Of a DNA stretch of 64,000 nucleotides, positions 8,523 through 16,214 are shown piece after piece (within the stretch, counting starts at the first letter, position 1; every line of letters starts with the position of its first letter). Origin of the DNA: Allobranchiibius sp. CTAmp26 (GTDB lineage: Bacteria > Actinomycetota > Actinomycetes > Actinomycetales > Dermatophilaceae). Below the pieces are notes generated by a model. The model saw nothing but the letters and a program-made list of their open reading frames with translations, was not told the DNA's origin and ran no database searches. The stretch is taken from assembly GCF_017565405.1 (NCBI RefSeq), contig NZ_JAGEKR010000010.1:248001-312000 (forward strand). Direction: 5' to 3'. The position numbers and the translations under genes are program-made.

Positions 8523-9032
8523 TCAGAGATCGACCGTCTTGTGGTCCCCTCCCGGCGGCTTGGCACCGGAGGTCAGCGTGCGGACGATGCCGACCAGACG
8601 GGACGGTTTCGCCGGGGTGTCCCAGTACTCCGCGGTGTCCGCAGTGACCTTGATGAGCACCACTCGCTCGTCCTCCGGCTCGGCCTGCAGCCACCCCTCG
8701 GCGAACTTGTTCCACAACTCACGGTTCTTCTCCGGGTCGTGGACGACCTTCGCCGTACCGGCCAGGGAGACGAAGTCGTCCGCATCGGAGAAGGCCAGGT
8801 TGACCCGCGGATCCGCCTGCAGCTCAGCGACTTTCGGCGAGTCCGCGGCCGCGAAGAACCACAGCAGATCGTCGTCGGTCTGCTGTGTCGCCATCGGGCG
8901 CGACACCAGCCCCCCGCGCTCGTCGATGGTCGTCATCATGCAGAAACGGGCCTTGTCCAGCAGCTTCCAGACGGTGTCGCGCGCCTCGTCGTCCTGCGCG
9001 ACGGATGACCCGTGAGCGGCCTGCGACGTCAT
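8523..9032 (-). CDS. Pyridoxamine 5'-phosphate oxidase-like flavoprotein, general stress protein 26 type
   Basis: 169 residues. The split-barrel flavin-binding pattern is present: ARFCMMTTIDERGGLVSRPM in the first strands, DDDLLWFFAAADSPKVAEL with RVNLAFSDADDFVSLAGTAK in the middle, and PEKNRELWNKFAEGWLQ plus VLIKVTADTAEYWDTP near the end. This matches bacterial stress protein 26 homologues, which bind FMN or F420 and act in redox stress; the reaction is unknown. The ATG overlaps the stop of the small acidic gene upstream (ATGA), so the two are coupled. Convergent with the 2H phosphoesterase gene across about 57 nt. Confidence 0.8.
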   Translation of the reverse strand: MTSQAAHGSSVAQDDEARDTVWKLLDKARFCMMTTIDERGGLVSRPMATQQTDDDLLWFFAAADSPKVAELQADPRVNLAFSDADDFVSLAGTAKVVHDPEKNRELWNKFAEGWLQAEPEDERVVLIKVTADTAEYWDTPAKPSRLVGIVRTLTSGAKPPGGDHKTVDL

Positions 9033-9235
9033 CCCAGGTCCTCCGGATCGGCCTGCGGGGTCGTCTCGTCCGAGACGGTGCGGTCGGCGCGGTAGTCACG
9101 CGGCGCGCCGTCCGCCTCGGTCTGGGAGTCCTGCGCGGGAGGCACGCCGTCATCGGTGCCGGGCGCGTCCTGCGCGCCGCCGCCCGGAGTCATCACGGAG
9201 GTCTCGGAGACCTGCTTCTCGTCGTCGTCGCTCAT
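9029..9235 (-). CDS. Small acidic hypothetical protein
   Basis: 68 residues starting MSDDDEKQVSETSV. It is very rich in Asp, Glu, Pro and Gly, with no hydrophobic core, so probably intrinsically disordered. Its TGA overlaps the ATG of the stress flavoprotein, which argues that it is really translated. Longer upstream readings run antisense into the SDR gene and are rejected. No family is recognised; possible roles as a partner or coupling peptide are inference. Confidence 0.5.
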   Translation of the reverse strand: MSDDDEKQVSETSVMTPGGGAQDAPGTDDGVPPAQDSQTEADGAPRDYRADRTVSDETTPQADPEDLG

Positions 9236-9332
9236 CTCTGCAGTATGCGCCGCGGGAGGACGGGTGGGGCCTGCCCGCCCGGTGGCGGGCGGTGCTGCTG
9301 ACCGGCCGGCGCACGCGCCGTACTGTCGAGTG

Positions 9333-10394
9333 ATGACCCAGTCCCAGCGTGTCCTCGTCACCGGCGCCAGCGGATATGTCGGAGGCCGGCTCATCCCCGA
9401 GTTGCTGCGCCGCGGCCACTCGGTGGCGGGCGGTTTCATCGACGCGTCCGATGCGGAGCGCTTCTGGTGGTCCGACCGGGTCGACGCCGTGCAACTCGAC
9501 GTGTCGGACAAGGAGCAGGTGCTCGCCGGGCTCGACGGGGTGCACACCGCGTACTACCTGATCCACGGCCTCGGCGGCGACGACTTCATGCAGAAGGACC
9601 GCGAGAGCGCGCAGATCTTCGCCGACGGCGCTCAGCAGGCCGGTGTGAGTCGCATCGTCTACCTGTCCGGCATCGTCCCGCCGGTGGACCACGAGGACCT
9701 GTCGGACCACATCAGCTCCCGCCTGGAGGTCGAGCAGATCCTCACCGGCTCCGGGATCCCGACGTACGCGCTGCGTGCGGCGATTCTGCTGGGCAGCGGT
9801 TCGACGTCGTTCGAGATCGTCCGGCAGTTGTCCGAACGTCTCCCGGTGCACACCATCCCCACCTGGATGAAGTCGCAGGTCCAGCCCATCGCGATCGTCG
9901 ATGCCGTCAACGCCCTCGCGGGATGCATCGACCACGGCGGGGCGTCACGGTCCTATGACATCGGCGGGTCCGAGCGGATGCCGTACTCCGACCTGCTCGC
10001 GCTCTTCACCGAGACCGCGGGCCTCACCCGCCCCCAGGTCGAGGTGCCGCTGCTGCCGACCGCGGTGGTCGGCAAGCTCGCCGGGCAGTTCGCCGACGTG
10101 CCGGGTTCGACGGTCCAATCACTGGTCGAGAGCCTGCACGAGGACATGGTCTGCTCCGAGACCGACTTCCGGCGCGACCTTCTCCCGGAGGGCTACGAGC
10201 TGGTGGAGGTGCGCGAGGCCTTCGACCGGGCCCTGACCGAACCTGCGGACGACGCCGATCCGAGCGACCTCGATCCTGTCGGTCCGTGGCCGAGCGACCC
10301 GGACTGGGCCGGCGGCCGCGTGGAGCGGGACGAGGACGGCACGACACACAAGAAGGGGCTGCTGCGCTCGGTCGTCGACCGCATCACCGACTGA
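9333..10394 (+). CDS. Atypical SDR / NAD(P)-binding epimerase-like protein
   Basis: 353 residues. RVLVTGASGYVGGRLIPELL is the TGxxGxxG nucleotide-binding loop, GVHTAYYLIHGLGGDDF resembles the NmrA/NDUFA9-like atypical SDR subgroup (YYLVHSM in relatives), and IVYLSGIVP occupies the Ser-containing strand. The usual YxxxK pair is absent, consistent with atypical SDRs that bind NAD(P) but may lack dehydrogenase activity. The C-terminal 60 residues are acidic and Pro/Asp-rich. The start is set by the ATG at 9333. It stands alone, divergent from the stress-protein pair. Confidence 0.75.
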   Translation: MTQSQRVLVTGASGYVGGRLIPELLRRGHSVAGGFIDASDAERFWWSDRVDAVQLDVSDKEQVLAGLDGVHTAYYLIHGLGGDDFMQKDRESAQIFADGAQQAGVSRIVYLSGIVPPVDHEDLSDHISSRLEVEQILTGSGIPTYALRAAILLGSGSTSFEIVRQLSERLPVHTIPTWMKSQVQPIAIVDAVNALAGCIDHGGASRSYDIGGSERMPYSDLLALFTETAGLTRPQVEVPLLPTAVVGKLAGQFADVPGSTVQSLVESLHEDMVCSETDFRRDLLPEGYELVEVREAFDRALTEPADDADPSDLDPVGPWPSDPDWAGGRVERDEDGTTHKKGLLRSVVDRITD

Positions 10395-10542
10395 TCGTCG
10401 CGGATCGAGACGGGCCACCGTGAGCCGTCCGACCGCCGGTGTAACGTCGAAAGCAGTCCCGCCACATCCCTCGAAATTCAGCCCGGGCCCGACCGGCGCC
10501 TCATTCGCTGTGTGCGATCGTGCCCCGGCAGAAGGAGCTGTC

Positions 10543-11094
10543 ATGGCCGTGCACTACACCGTTCCCGGACTGTCCACATCGGACATCGAGTCCCTCATCA
10601 CGACCCTGCAGAAGCGACTGAGCGCGTACAACGATCTGCACCTGACCCTCAAGCACGTGCACTGGAACGTCGTCGGCCCGCACTTCATCGCGGTGCACGA
10701 GATGATCGACCCGCAGGTCGACCTGGTGCGTGGGTACGCCGACGCCGTAGCCGAGCGCATCGCGACGCTGGGCGGCTCGCCGTCTGGGACGCCCGGCGCC
10801 ATCGAGCGCGACCGCACCTGGGACGACTACTCCATCGGCCGCGACTCCGTCCTGGCGCACCTGGGCGCGTTGGACCTCGTCTACAACGGGGTTGTGGGCG
10901 ACAACCGCAAGGCCATCGCGACCGCCGGTGACGTCGACCCGATCACCGAGGATCTGCTCATCGGGCAGACGGCCGAGCTGGAGAAGTTCCAGTGGTTCGT
11001 TCGCGCGCACCTGGAGGACATGGGCGGTCACCTCTCGACCTCCGACTCCAGCACCGAGAAGGGCGCCGCGAAGGAGACCCGCACCGACGCCTGA
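10543..11094 (+). CDS. dps: DNA starvation/stationary-phase protection protein Dps
   Basis: 183 residues from an ATG preceded by AAGGAGCTGTC. Ferritin-like fold with the Dps signature KHVHWNVVGPHFIAVHEMID, followed by DLVRGYADAVAERIATLGG. The His and the Asp/Glu residues of these segments form the inter-subunit ferroxidase site. The family builds dodecamers that oxidise and store iron with hydrogen peroxide and often coat DNA. The C-terminal tail from residue 165 is Ser/Lys/Glu rich and could contribute to DNA or surface contacts. A repeat element lies 36 nt downstream, between this gene and the convergent DinB gene. Confidence 0.93.
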   Translation: MAVHYTVPGLSTSDIESLITTLQKRLSAYNDLHLTLKHVHWNVVGPHFIAVHEMIDPQVDLVRGYADAVAERIATLGGSPSGTPGAIERDRTWDDYSIGRDSVLAHLGALDLVYNGVVGDNRKAIATAGDVDPITEDLLIGQTAELEKFQWFVRAHLEDMGGHLSTSDSSTEKGAAKETRTDA

Positions 11095-11130
11095 CCGGCT
11101 CCACACGCCACGTCGAACGTGCCCACCTCA

Positions 11131-11207
11131 CATCGAGCGGAGGGCTCCGCCGCCGAGTGGAGGGGTCATAGGCCCTCCGCTCGACGGTGCACCCCTCCGC
11201 TCGATGC
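11131..11207. repeat. Nested inverted repeat element, copy A
   Basis: A 77-bp element bounded by a perfect 14-bp inverted repeat (CATCGAGCGGAGGG at 11131-11144, complement at 11194-11207). It encloses a second hairpin (CGAGTGGAGGG at 11154-11164 with CCCTCCGCTCG at 11173-11183, one G-T pair). It lies between convergent dps and DinB genes, where it could end transcription from both sides, although no T-run follows. A related copy is found at 12623-12704. The organisation resembles small REP-type or palindromic genomic repeats. Confidence 0.75.
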
Positions 11208-11219
11208 TGTGCCGGCCGG

Positions 11220-11753
11220 TCAGGTACGCCGCTCGAGCAGGCCGCGCACATACGACGCCTGGCCGGCGTGCTGGCTGATGTCGTTCAGCACCGACACGAC
11301 CCGGGCACCCAGCGTGACCGGAGGGTTCCAGTTCGCGTCGACCACGCGCTCGTAGTCGTCGCCGGAGAACTCCCGTAGCGCGGCGACCGTCGCCTGGTGG
11401 GTCGCGGCGTGGTAGCCCGTCAACAGCGCGGGGTCGTCGACCGCGAACGCGCCGACCTGCGCACTGGACTGCCCGTACCCGATGGTGTCGTCGTCGTACG
11501 GGAGGGCGAACCGGCTCGCCCAGCCGTCCGCGGTCCACACCTGGTCCTTCCCGGTGAGCCCAGCGAGGTGATCGTCCTGCACCCGGGTCAGATGCCAAAC
11601 GAGCCAACCGATGGAGTTCGCGTCCGCATCCGGCCGCCAGAGGAGCTCTGCGGTGCTCAGATCCGTGACGATGCCCGGGATGAGCTCGTGGACCCGTTCA
11701 AACGCGTCGGTCAAGAGTGAACCTGTTAGAGCGGCAGAGGAATCCGTAGGCAT
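11220..11753 (-). CDS. DinB-family protein (mycothiol-dependent type, DUF664-like)
   Basis: 177 residues. Four-helix DinB layout with three candidate metal-ligand His segments: GWLVWHLTRVQDDHLAG near residue 52, TGYHAATHQATVAAL near residue 117, and LNDISQHAGQASYVRGLLE near the C-terminus. In Actinobacteria such proteins include mycothiol S-transferases and mycothiol-dependent maleylpyruvate isomerase relatives, cytoplasmic enzymes that conjugate or isomerise small electrophiles. The substrate is unknown. Monocistronic in appearance, convergent with dps. Confidence 0.78.
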   Translation of the reverse strand: MPTDSSAALTGSLLTDAFERVHELIPGIVTDLSTAELLWRPDADANSIGWLVWHLTRVQDDHLAGLTGKDQVWTADGWASRFALPYDDDTIGYGQSSAQVGAFAVDDPALLTGYHAATHQATVAALREFSGDDYERVVDANWNPPVTLGARVVSVLNDISQHAGQASYVRGLLERRT

Positions 11754-11870
11754 GACGTCACCCTGTCACGCACGCCCCTCGCCCGTCACCCGGTGGTCCC
11801 AACCCGCCGACTGCGCCTGTCGCGGACCGATCGCGCCCCATCAGCGGTGCTACATGCGCAGTCGGCGGAT

Positions 11871-12368
11871 TCACCAGGCGTCGCCGGCGGAGTCGGTGCC
11901 GAGGCGGAGCAACTGCTCGCCCTGCAGCTCATAGCGCGTCATGTCGGTCAGCGTCGGGGAGTAGGCGTGCACCGAGATCGCGAGCTCCGAGCCGAGGTTC
12001 TGCACGTCGTGGACGTGATCGGCGCCGAAGCCCTTGCCCTGACCGGCGGTCAGGTCGGTACGACGTACGCCGTCGTGCCACGCCTGCTCCACCAAGGCGC
12101 CGGAGACGACGACGAACGCGCCCGAAGCAACGCCATGGTCGTGCCAGCCGGTGCCCGTGCCGGACGGCCAGGCGATCGCCCAGATCTGGACGGCGGGGAT
12201 CGAGGCGAGCTCGATCCAGTGCCGTTCGGCGTGGTCCCGGCTGATCGAGGCGAGCGCGTTCAGACGCCAGTCATGGGCGAAGAGGTGGGCGATGTCGAGC
12301 AGTTGACCCGGGTTGTGCCGGCCGGGCTGCGGCGTGGAGGTGAGCGGGGCAGCGGTGAGAGTGGTCAT
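11871..12368 (-). CDS. Cysteine dioxygenase family protein
   Basis: 165 residues from the ATG at 12368, which follows GAAGGACCGCACCC. Cupin fold: TGTGWHDHGVASGAFVVVSG carries the His-x-His iron ligands and GFGADHVHDVQNLG the third His. SVHAYSPTL follows as in cysteine dioxygenases, which convert L-cysteine to cysteine sulfinate with Fe(II) and oxygen. The reading frame stays open 59 codons further upstream, but those residues lack conservation and coincide with a predicted leader ORF in another frame, so the shorter form is preferred. The 5' region suggests regulation by cysteine supply (see the leader ORF). Confidence 0.82.
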   Translation of the reverse strand: MTTLTAAPLTSTPQPGRHNPGQLLDIAHLFAHDWRLNALASISRDHAERHWIELASIPAVQIWAIAWPSGTGTGWHDHGVASGAFVVVSGALVEQAWHDGVRRTDLTAGQGKGFGADHVHDVQNLGSELAISVHAYSPTLTDMTRYELQGEQLLRLGTDSAGDAW

Positions 12369-12412
12369 GGGTGCGGTCCTTCGACGGGGATGCAGACGGT
12401 CGGGGTCGACGT

Positions 12413-12456
12413 GGGAGTCAGTCGCCGCGACAACACTCGGCGCGCAGCTGACCCCC
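12413..12456 (-). promoter_or_regulatory. Candidate attenuator hairpin before cysteine dioxygenase gene
   Basis: On the minus strand, GGGGTCAG (12455-12448) can pair with CTGACTCCC (12421-12413). An inner CGCC/GGCG stem lies at 12442-12439 and 12426-12423. Two adjacent Cys codons of the leader ORF (12435-12430) lie in the loop, and the leader stop lies in the 3' arm. A ribosome pausing at the Cys codons or reaching the stop would affect this hairpin differently. Function is inferred, not shown. Confidence 0.4.
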
Positions 12457-12498
12457 GGTGGGACACATGCCGCGGGCGCGGTCGACGCGCCCGGACAC
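12418..12498 (-). CDS. Putative Cys-Cys leader peptide upstream of cysteine dioxygenase
   Basis: A 26-residue ORF starting at GTG (12498), 7 nt after an AGGAG ribosome site (12510-12506), and ending 49 nt before the cysteine dioxygenase ATG. The sequence ends AECCRGD, with a third Cys at residue 12. Two consecutive Cys codons three residues before the stop, inside a hairpin, fit the logic of cysteine-responsive attenuation described for short Cys-rich upstream ORFs in mycobacteria. A GTG two bases upstream, in the frame of the dioxygenase itself, shares the same ribosome site. That would instead give an N-terminal extension, so the leader is a hypothesis. Confidence 0.42.
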   Translation of the reverse strand: MSGRVDRARGMCPTGGQLRAECCRGD

Positions 12499-12622
12499 AC
12501 CCCGGCTCCTCGGGAGGTCAGCGGTCGAGAGATCCTCGATGCCACGCTGAGTTATCGAATGCATAACGCGAAGTTAGGCGTCGTGATCGACCGTGACCAT
12601 CCCCCGTCCACGATCCGGACAC

Positions 12623-12704
12623 CCCACGTCGAGCGGAGCGGTACGGCGCCGAGTGGAGGGGACGTGACCACTCCGCTCGAGATCGGACCCCTCCGCTCGG
12701 TGGG
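12623..12704. repeat. Nested inverted repeat element, copy B
   Basis: Second copy of the element at 11131-11207, with the same four blocks in the same order: CGAGCGGAG, CGAGTGGAGGGG, CTCCGCTCG, CCCCTCCGCTCG. The outer stem carries a 2-nt bulge and is extended by CCCAC/GTGGG. It lies just downstream of the dihydroxyacetone kinase gene and upstream of the cysteine dioxygenase leader. Conserved blocks with divergent spacers suggest selection for the paired structure. Confidence 0.72.
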
Positions 12705-12715
12705 AGGAGCCGCCG

Positions 12716-14368
12716 TCAGTCCGAGAGCGCGTCCAGCCAGACCGTGATCGCGACCGCGCCGGGATCCGGATGGCCCTTGACCCGATCGCCCAGATAGCTG
12801 GAGCGCCCGCGGCGGGCCACCTGCGACGTCGTGCCGTCAGCGCCTCGGCGGGCAGCCGCCTGCGCAGCCGCCAGCCCGCCGGTGGCCTCGGCCGCGGCGG
12901 GCGCCAGGGCGTCGACCATCGTGCGATCACCCGGCTTCGCGCCACCCAACTCCTGCACACCCTCACTGGCTGCCTGCAGCGCGGCCGCCCAGTCACCCTC
13001 TGCTCCCACGGCTTCGGCCGCCCGCAACAGGCCCGCCGCGTACAACGGCCCCGACGTCCCGCCGACCTCACGGCGTACGACGGCCGCGAGCGCGCGGAGC
13101 TGATGGCGCGCGTCCCCGGTCTGCGGCTCCCCCAACCAGGAGCGGGCGCCGCGGGCCAACGCGGTCCCGAGGTCACCGTCGCCGACGACCTTGTCCATCT
13201 GAGTCAGCTCCTCCTCGGCCGCGAGCAGCGCGTTGCAGGCCCGCTCGATCCCAGCCGCGCAGGTTCTGTCGTCGACGCCTTCCTCCTCCTGTGGGCTCCA
13301 GGCGGCGGCAGGCAGCTCCACCTGCACCAGGCCCGGCGCGTCGGAGGCGCCTCGACTGGGCCAACCGATCGATGCCGTCGGCGCATCCAGGAGTGCGAGC
13401 AGATCCGGGTGCACGTCGGTCGCCAGCAGCGAGATCGAACATCCCGCCATCTCCAGGCTGGTCATCACCAGGCCCTGATAGATCCGGTCGACTCGAATTC
13501 CTCTCTGCTGCAACAGATTAACTGCCGCTCTGGACACGATCGCCAACTCCATCGGCGGGGTGCCACCGGTGGAGTTGATCAGCGCCACGACGTGGGCACC
13601 GGACTCGTATCCACGGTCCTGCACCACGCCGTCCACCAGTCGGCCGGCCAGGTCGTCCGCCGGCGCCATGTCGATGGAGGTCACGCCCGGCTCGCCGTGG
13701 ATGCCCAGGCCGAGCTCGACCCCGTGCTCGGCGATGTCCGCACCGGGTTCGTCGGACCCCGGCACCACGCACGGAGTCAACCCCAGTCCCATGGTGCCGA
13801 CACCGGCGGCGACGGCCTGCGCGGCCGCGGTGACGTCGTCCAGCGAACCGCCCTGCTCTGCGAGGGCGCCCGCGGTCTTGTGCACGAGCACCGTCCCGGC
13901 CAGGCCGCGCCGTCCCGCGTTCTCGTCGTCGTCGGCGAGCGCGACGTCGTCCCCCACGACGACCATCCGCACGTCGTACCCCTCGGAGCGGGCCAACTCG
14001 GCCGCCAGCCCGAAGTTCAGCCGATCGCCGGTGTACGACTTCACGATCAGCAACGCACCGCCGGTGCCGGTGACCGCCCGGATCCCGTCGAGGACGGCGT
14101 CGACACTCGGGGAGGAGAAGACCCCGCCGCTCACCGCGGCGGTCAGCATCCCGCTCGCGACGTATCCGGCGTGGGCGGGTTCGTGCCCGGCGCCGCCACC
14201 GGAGATGAGGGCGACCGGGAGTGCGGTGTTCGGCCCGTGGCTGAGACGGTCACGACGTACCACGATGGTGCGATCGCGCAGGATCGCGGTGCCCGGTTGG
14301 GTGAGCACCACTCCCTCCATCGATTCCCGAACCACCTCGAGCGGGTCGTTGATCAACTTCTTGGCCAC
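12716..14368 (-). CDS. Dihydroxyacetone (glycerone) kinase, DhaK-DhaL fusion
   Basis: 550 residues from a GTG 6 nt after GGAGCAACC; the family start motif (VAKKLINDP) begins exactly there. The N-terminal DhaK domain has HGPNTALPVALISGGGAGHE (glycine-rich substrate loop) and ELGLGIHGEPG, whose His forms the hemiaminal bond to dihydroxyacetone. The C-terminal DhaL domain begins near residue 355. It has MDKVVGDGDLGTALARGA (Asp/Mg-ATP site) and RREVGGTSGPLYAAGL (the GGTSG lid loop). This is the ATP-dependent single-chain form, which phosphorylates dihydroxyacetone in the cytoplasm. It is preceded by a leftward lipase gene, so glycerol released by lipids could feed it; that link is inference. Confidence 0.88.
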   Translation of the reverse strand: MAKKLINDPLEVVRESMEGVVLTQPGTAILRDRTIVVRRDRLSHGPNTALPVALISGGGAGHEPAHAGYVASGMLTAAVSGGVFSSPSVDAVLDGIRAVTGTGGALLIVKSYTGDRLNFGLAAELARSEGYDVRMVVVGDDVALADDDENAGRRGLAGTVLVHKTAGALAEQGGSLDDVTAAAQAVAAGVGTMGLGLTPCVVPGSDEPGADIAEHGVELGLGIHGEPGVTSIDMAPADDLAGRLVDGVVQDRGYESGAHVVALINSTGGTPPMELAIVSRAAVNLLQQRGIRVDRIYQGLVMTSLEMAGCSISLLATDVHPDLLALLDAPTASIGWPSRGASDAPGLVQVELPAAAWSPQEEEGVDDRTCAAGIERACNALLAAEEELTQMDKVVGDGDLGTALARGARSWLGEPQTGDARHQLRALAAVVRREVGGTSGPLYAAGLLRAAEAVGAEGDWAAALQAASEGVQELGGAKPGDRTMVDALAPAAAEATGGLAAAQAAARRGADGTTSQVARRGRSSYLGDRVKGHPDPGAVAITVWLDALSD

Positions 14369-14461
14369 GGTTGCTCCATCCAGGTCGTCCCCGCACGTCG
14401 TCGTGGGGTCTTCGGCCACCGTGGCCCTCCCCGGCGCGACGCGCAAGGCATCCGCGGCGAA

Positions 14462-15457
14462 CTACCTCGGGAGGCCCCCCAGCCCCGGCGTCCCGACGAG
14501 CGCTAGCGCCGCCTGGCAGGACGGCTTGAAGTTCGGCACGCGCGGGCCGAGCGCGTTCAGCACATCCTGAATCGCGTTGTTGTCGTAGATGATTCCGAGG
14601 TGGTCCGTGGCGTCGAGCGGGCACTGTTGCTGCAGGACGATGTTCGTCGCACCAGGCCCCTTGAGGAACGCGTTGGTGTACGGCGTGACGACGTCGTCGA
14701 GCCGGGTCTCGATGACGGTGTAGTGCACCCCGGGCACCGTGTCGCCGTTCGCGTTGAGTGACTTGGTGAACGGCGAGGTGTTCAGCTGCTGGTCGAACGC
14801 GGGAGCACCGGAGGCGTTCAGCAGGTCGACGCCTGTGGCGTTCTGGACGGCGCCGACCAGGGTGAGCACCCCGAAGAAGGTCGTGCCGTAGTTGGACGGC
14901 GCCAGGCCGATGAGCGAATCGACCTTCGATGCGCCGCCGAGGTTCTGCAGGTAGTAGCGCGGCAGCGGGCCGCCGCCTTGCGACCATCCGACGATGTCCA
15001 CCTTCGCGGCACCGGTCTGCGCGAGCACCTTGTCCACGAACCCCGACACCTGACGAGCCGAGGTCGGGATGTCGCCGACCGCGCCGATGACACCGCCGGT
15101 GGAGGCAGTGAGATCGGTGTCGCCGTAGTTCAGGCCGTAGACGCAGTAACCCTGGTCGGCCAGCAGCGGTCCGATCCTGGCGAACGAGTGCGTGATGCGG
15201 GAGGTGGTGCCCTCCAGCAGCACGACCGGACGCGGATGCGCGGCGCTCGGCGTACACGGGACGTTGACGCCCGGCGGGTTGGCATCGGGCGTGGACACCC
15301 AGCTCGCGTACCCCGTGGCGGAACCGCCGATCGGATAGGCGGGCGTCGCCGCCTGCGCGGGCGCCGTCTGCGCCACGCCGATACCGCCCACCAGGGCGAT
15401 ACCCGCGCAGACCTGACCGATGCGTCGTCTCGTCATTACCGGAGAGTAACGCGCCAT
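14462..15457 (-). CDS. Secreted lipase/esterase, alpha/beta hydrolase
   Basis: 331 residues. The N-terminus has Arg residues (MTRRR), a hydrophobic stretch (IGQVCAGIALVGGIGVAQ) and APAQAATPA, a likely Sec signal with cleavage after AQA. RPVVLLEGTTSRITHSF and VDIVGWSQGGGPLPRYYL place the nucleophile Ser in GWSQGG. DVVTPYTNAFL likely supplies the Asp and DATDHLGIIYDN the His. This matches the Lipase_2/EstA-like extracellular triacylglycerol lipases of Actinobacteria. The start at 15457 follows GGAGGTGA closely; ATG 15436 is an alternative that leaves the signal intact. Confidence 0.83.
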   Translation of the reverse strand: MARYSPVMTRRRIGQVCAGIALVGGIGVAQTAPAQAATPAYPIGGSATGYASWVSTPDANPPGVNVPCTPSAAHPRPVVLLEGTTSRITHSFARIGPLLADQGYCVYGLNYGDTDLTASTGGVIGAVGDIPTSARQVSGFVDKVLAQTGAAKVDIVGWSQGGGPLPRYYLQNLGGASKVDSLIGLAPSNYGTTFFGVLTLVGAVQNATGVDLLNASGAPAFDQQLNTSPFTKSLNANGDTVPGVHYTVIETRLDDVVTPYTNAFLKGPGATNIVLQQQCPLDATDHLGIIYDNNAIQDVLNALGPRVPNFKPSCQAALALVGTPGLGGLPR

Positions 15458-15504
15458 TCACCTCCGGATGAGACTCAGGTCACATCCGTTTCTCCCCGTC
15501 GTGC

Positions 15505-16161
15505 TCAGCCGTCCCGTCCGCTGATCGTGCAGATGCACACCCTGTTGCCGTCCGGGTCGGCCAGCACCGTGAAGGCCGGCGCCTCCTCCTCGTCGACGAC
15601 CACGCCGCCCGCGGCGACGGCGGCGGCGATCCGACCGGAGGCGACCTCGGGAGCGAGCCAGAGGTCGAAATGCCACCGCTGCCGGGGGGTCTCGTGCTCG
15701 TCGGTGCCCTGGAACCACATGCTCGGTACTCGTCCGGTCGGGTCGAAGACGGAGTCGTAGATGCGGTTGTCCGGGCTGCCGGTGAGCAGCGCGGACCAGA
15801 ACGGCCCGACGCGGTCGTCATCGGCGGTGTCGAGTGCCAGCTCCAGCTGCGCGACCTCGGTGGGGCGCGCCGCCAGGCCGTGCTCGGCGGCGATCCGACT
15901 GATCTCCCGGGCCAGGTCCAGGTCCTTCTGCGTCACCCACAGCCCGGCTTCGTGGGTGACGAGCGAGAGGTCCACCACGCCGTACGTCAGCCGGACGTCC
16001 GGATGGTGATTGGCGGACTCGGCCGCATCGGCGACCGCGGCGATGAACTTCGCGGCGGTCGCGTAGTCGGGGACGGCGTAACGGGCATGCAGCGCCTGGG
16101 CGAGTTTGCGCCAGTCATCGATCCCCGCGGCGCGGATCTGTGCGTTGTCGACTTTGTCCAT
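15505..16161 (-). CDS. Pterin-4a-carbinolamine dehydratase-like / VOC fusion protein
   Basis: 218 residues. The N-terminal 95 residues match pterin carbinolamine dehydratases: FIAAVADAAESANHHPDVRL with the catalytic His-His pair, then YGVVDLSLVTHEAGLWVTQK. From about residue 105 follows a VOC (glyoxalase/bleomycin-resistance) domain (VAQLELALDTADDD, MWFQGTDEHETPRQRWHFDL, FTVLADPDGNRVCI). The family would dehydrate 4a-hydroxytetrahydropterin; the VOC half lacks an assigned substrate. Such fusions occur in Actinobacteria, and a role in pterin recycling is not supported by any neighbour here. Cytoplasmic; no signal. Confidence 0.78.
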   Translation of the reverse strand: MDKVDNAQIRAAGIDDWRKLAQALHARYAVPDYATAAKFIAAVADAAESANHHPDVRLTYGVVDLSLVTHEAGLWVTQKDLDLAREISRIAAEHGLAARPTEVAQLELALDTADDDRVGPFWSALLTGSPDNRIYDSVFDPTGRVPSMWFQGTDEHETPRQRWHFDLWLAPEVASGRIAAAVAAGGVVVDEEEAPAFTVLADPDGNRVCICTISGRDG

Positions 16162-16214
16162 CCGCCGACTGTGGCACGGGGGTCCGACAGCCGGCGGCGT
16201 TTTCCTCCTCGGCG

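Noticed and set aside
12369-12545. Long N-terminal extension of the cysteine dioxygenase frame
   Set aside because: Residues are not conserved-looking, overlap a better leader ORF, and a good ribosome site precedes the ATG at 12368.
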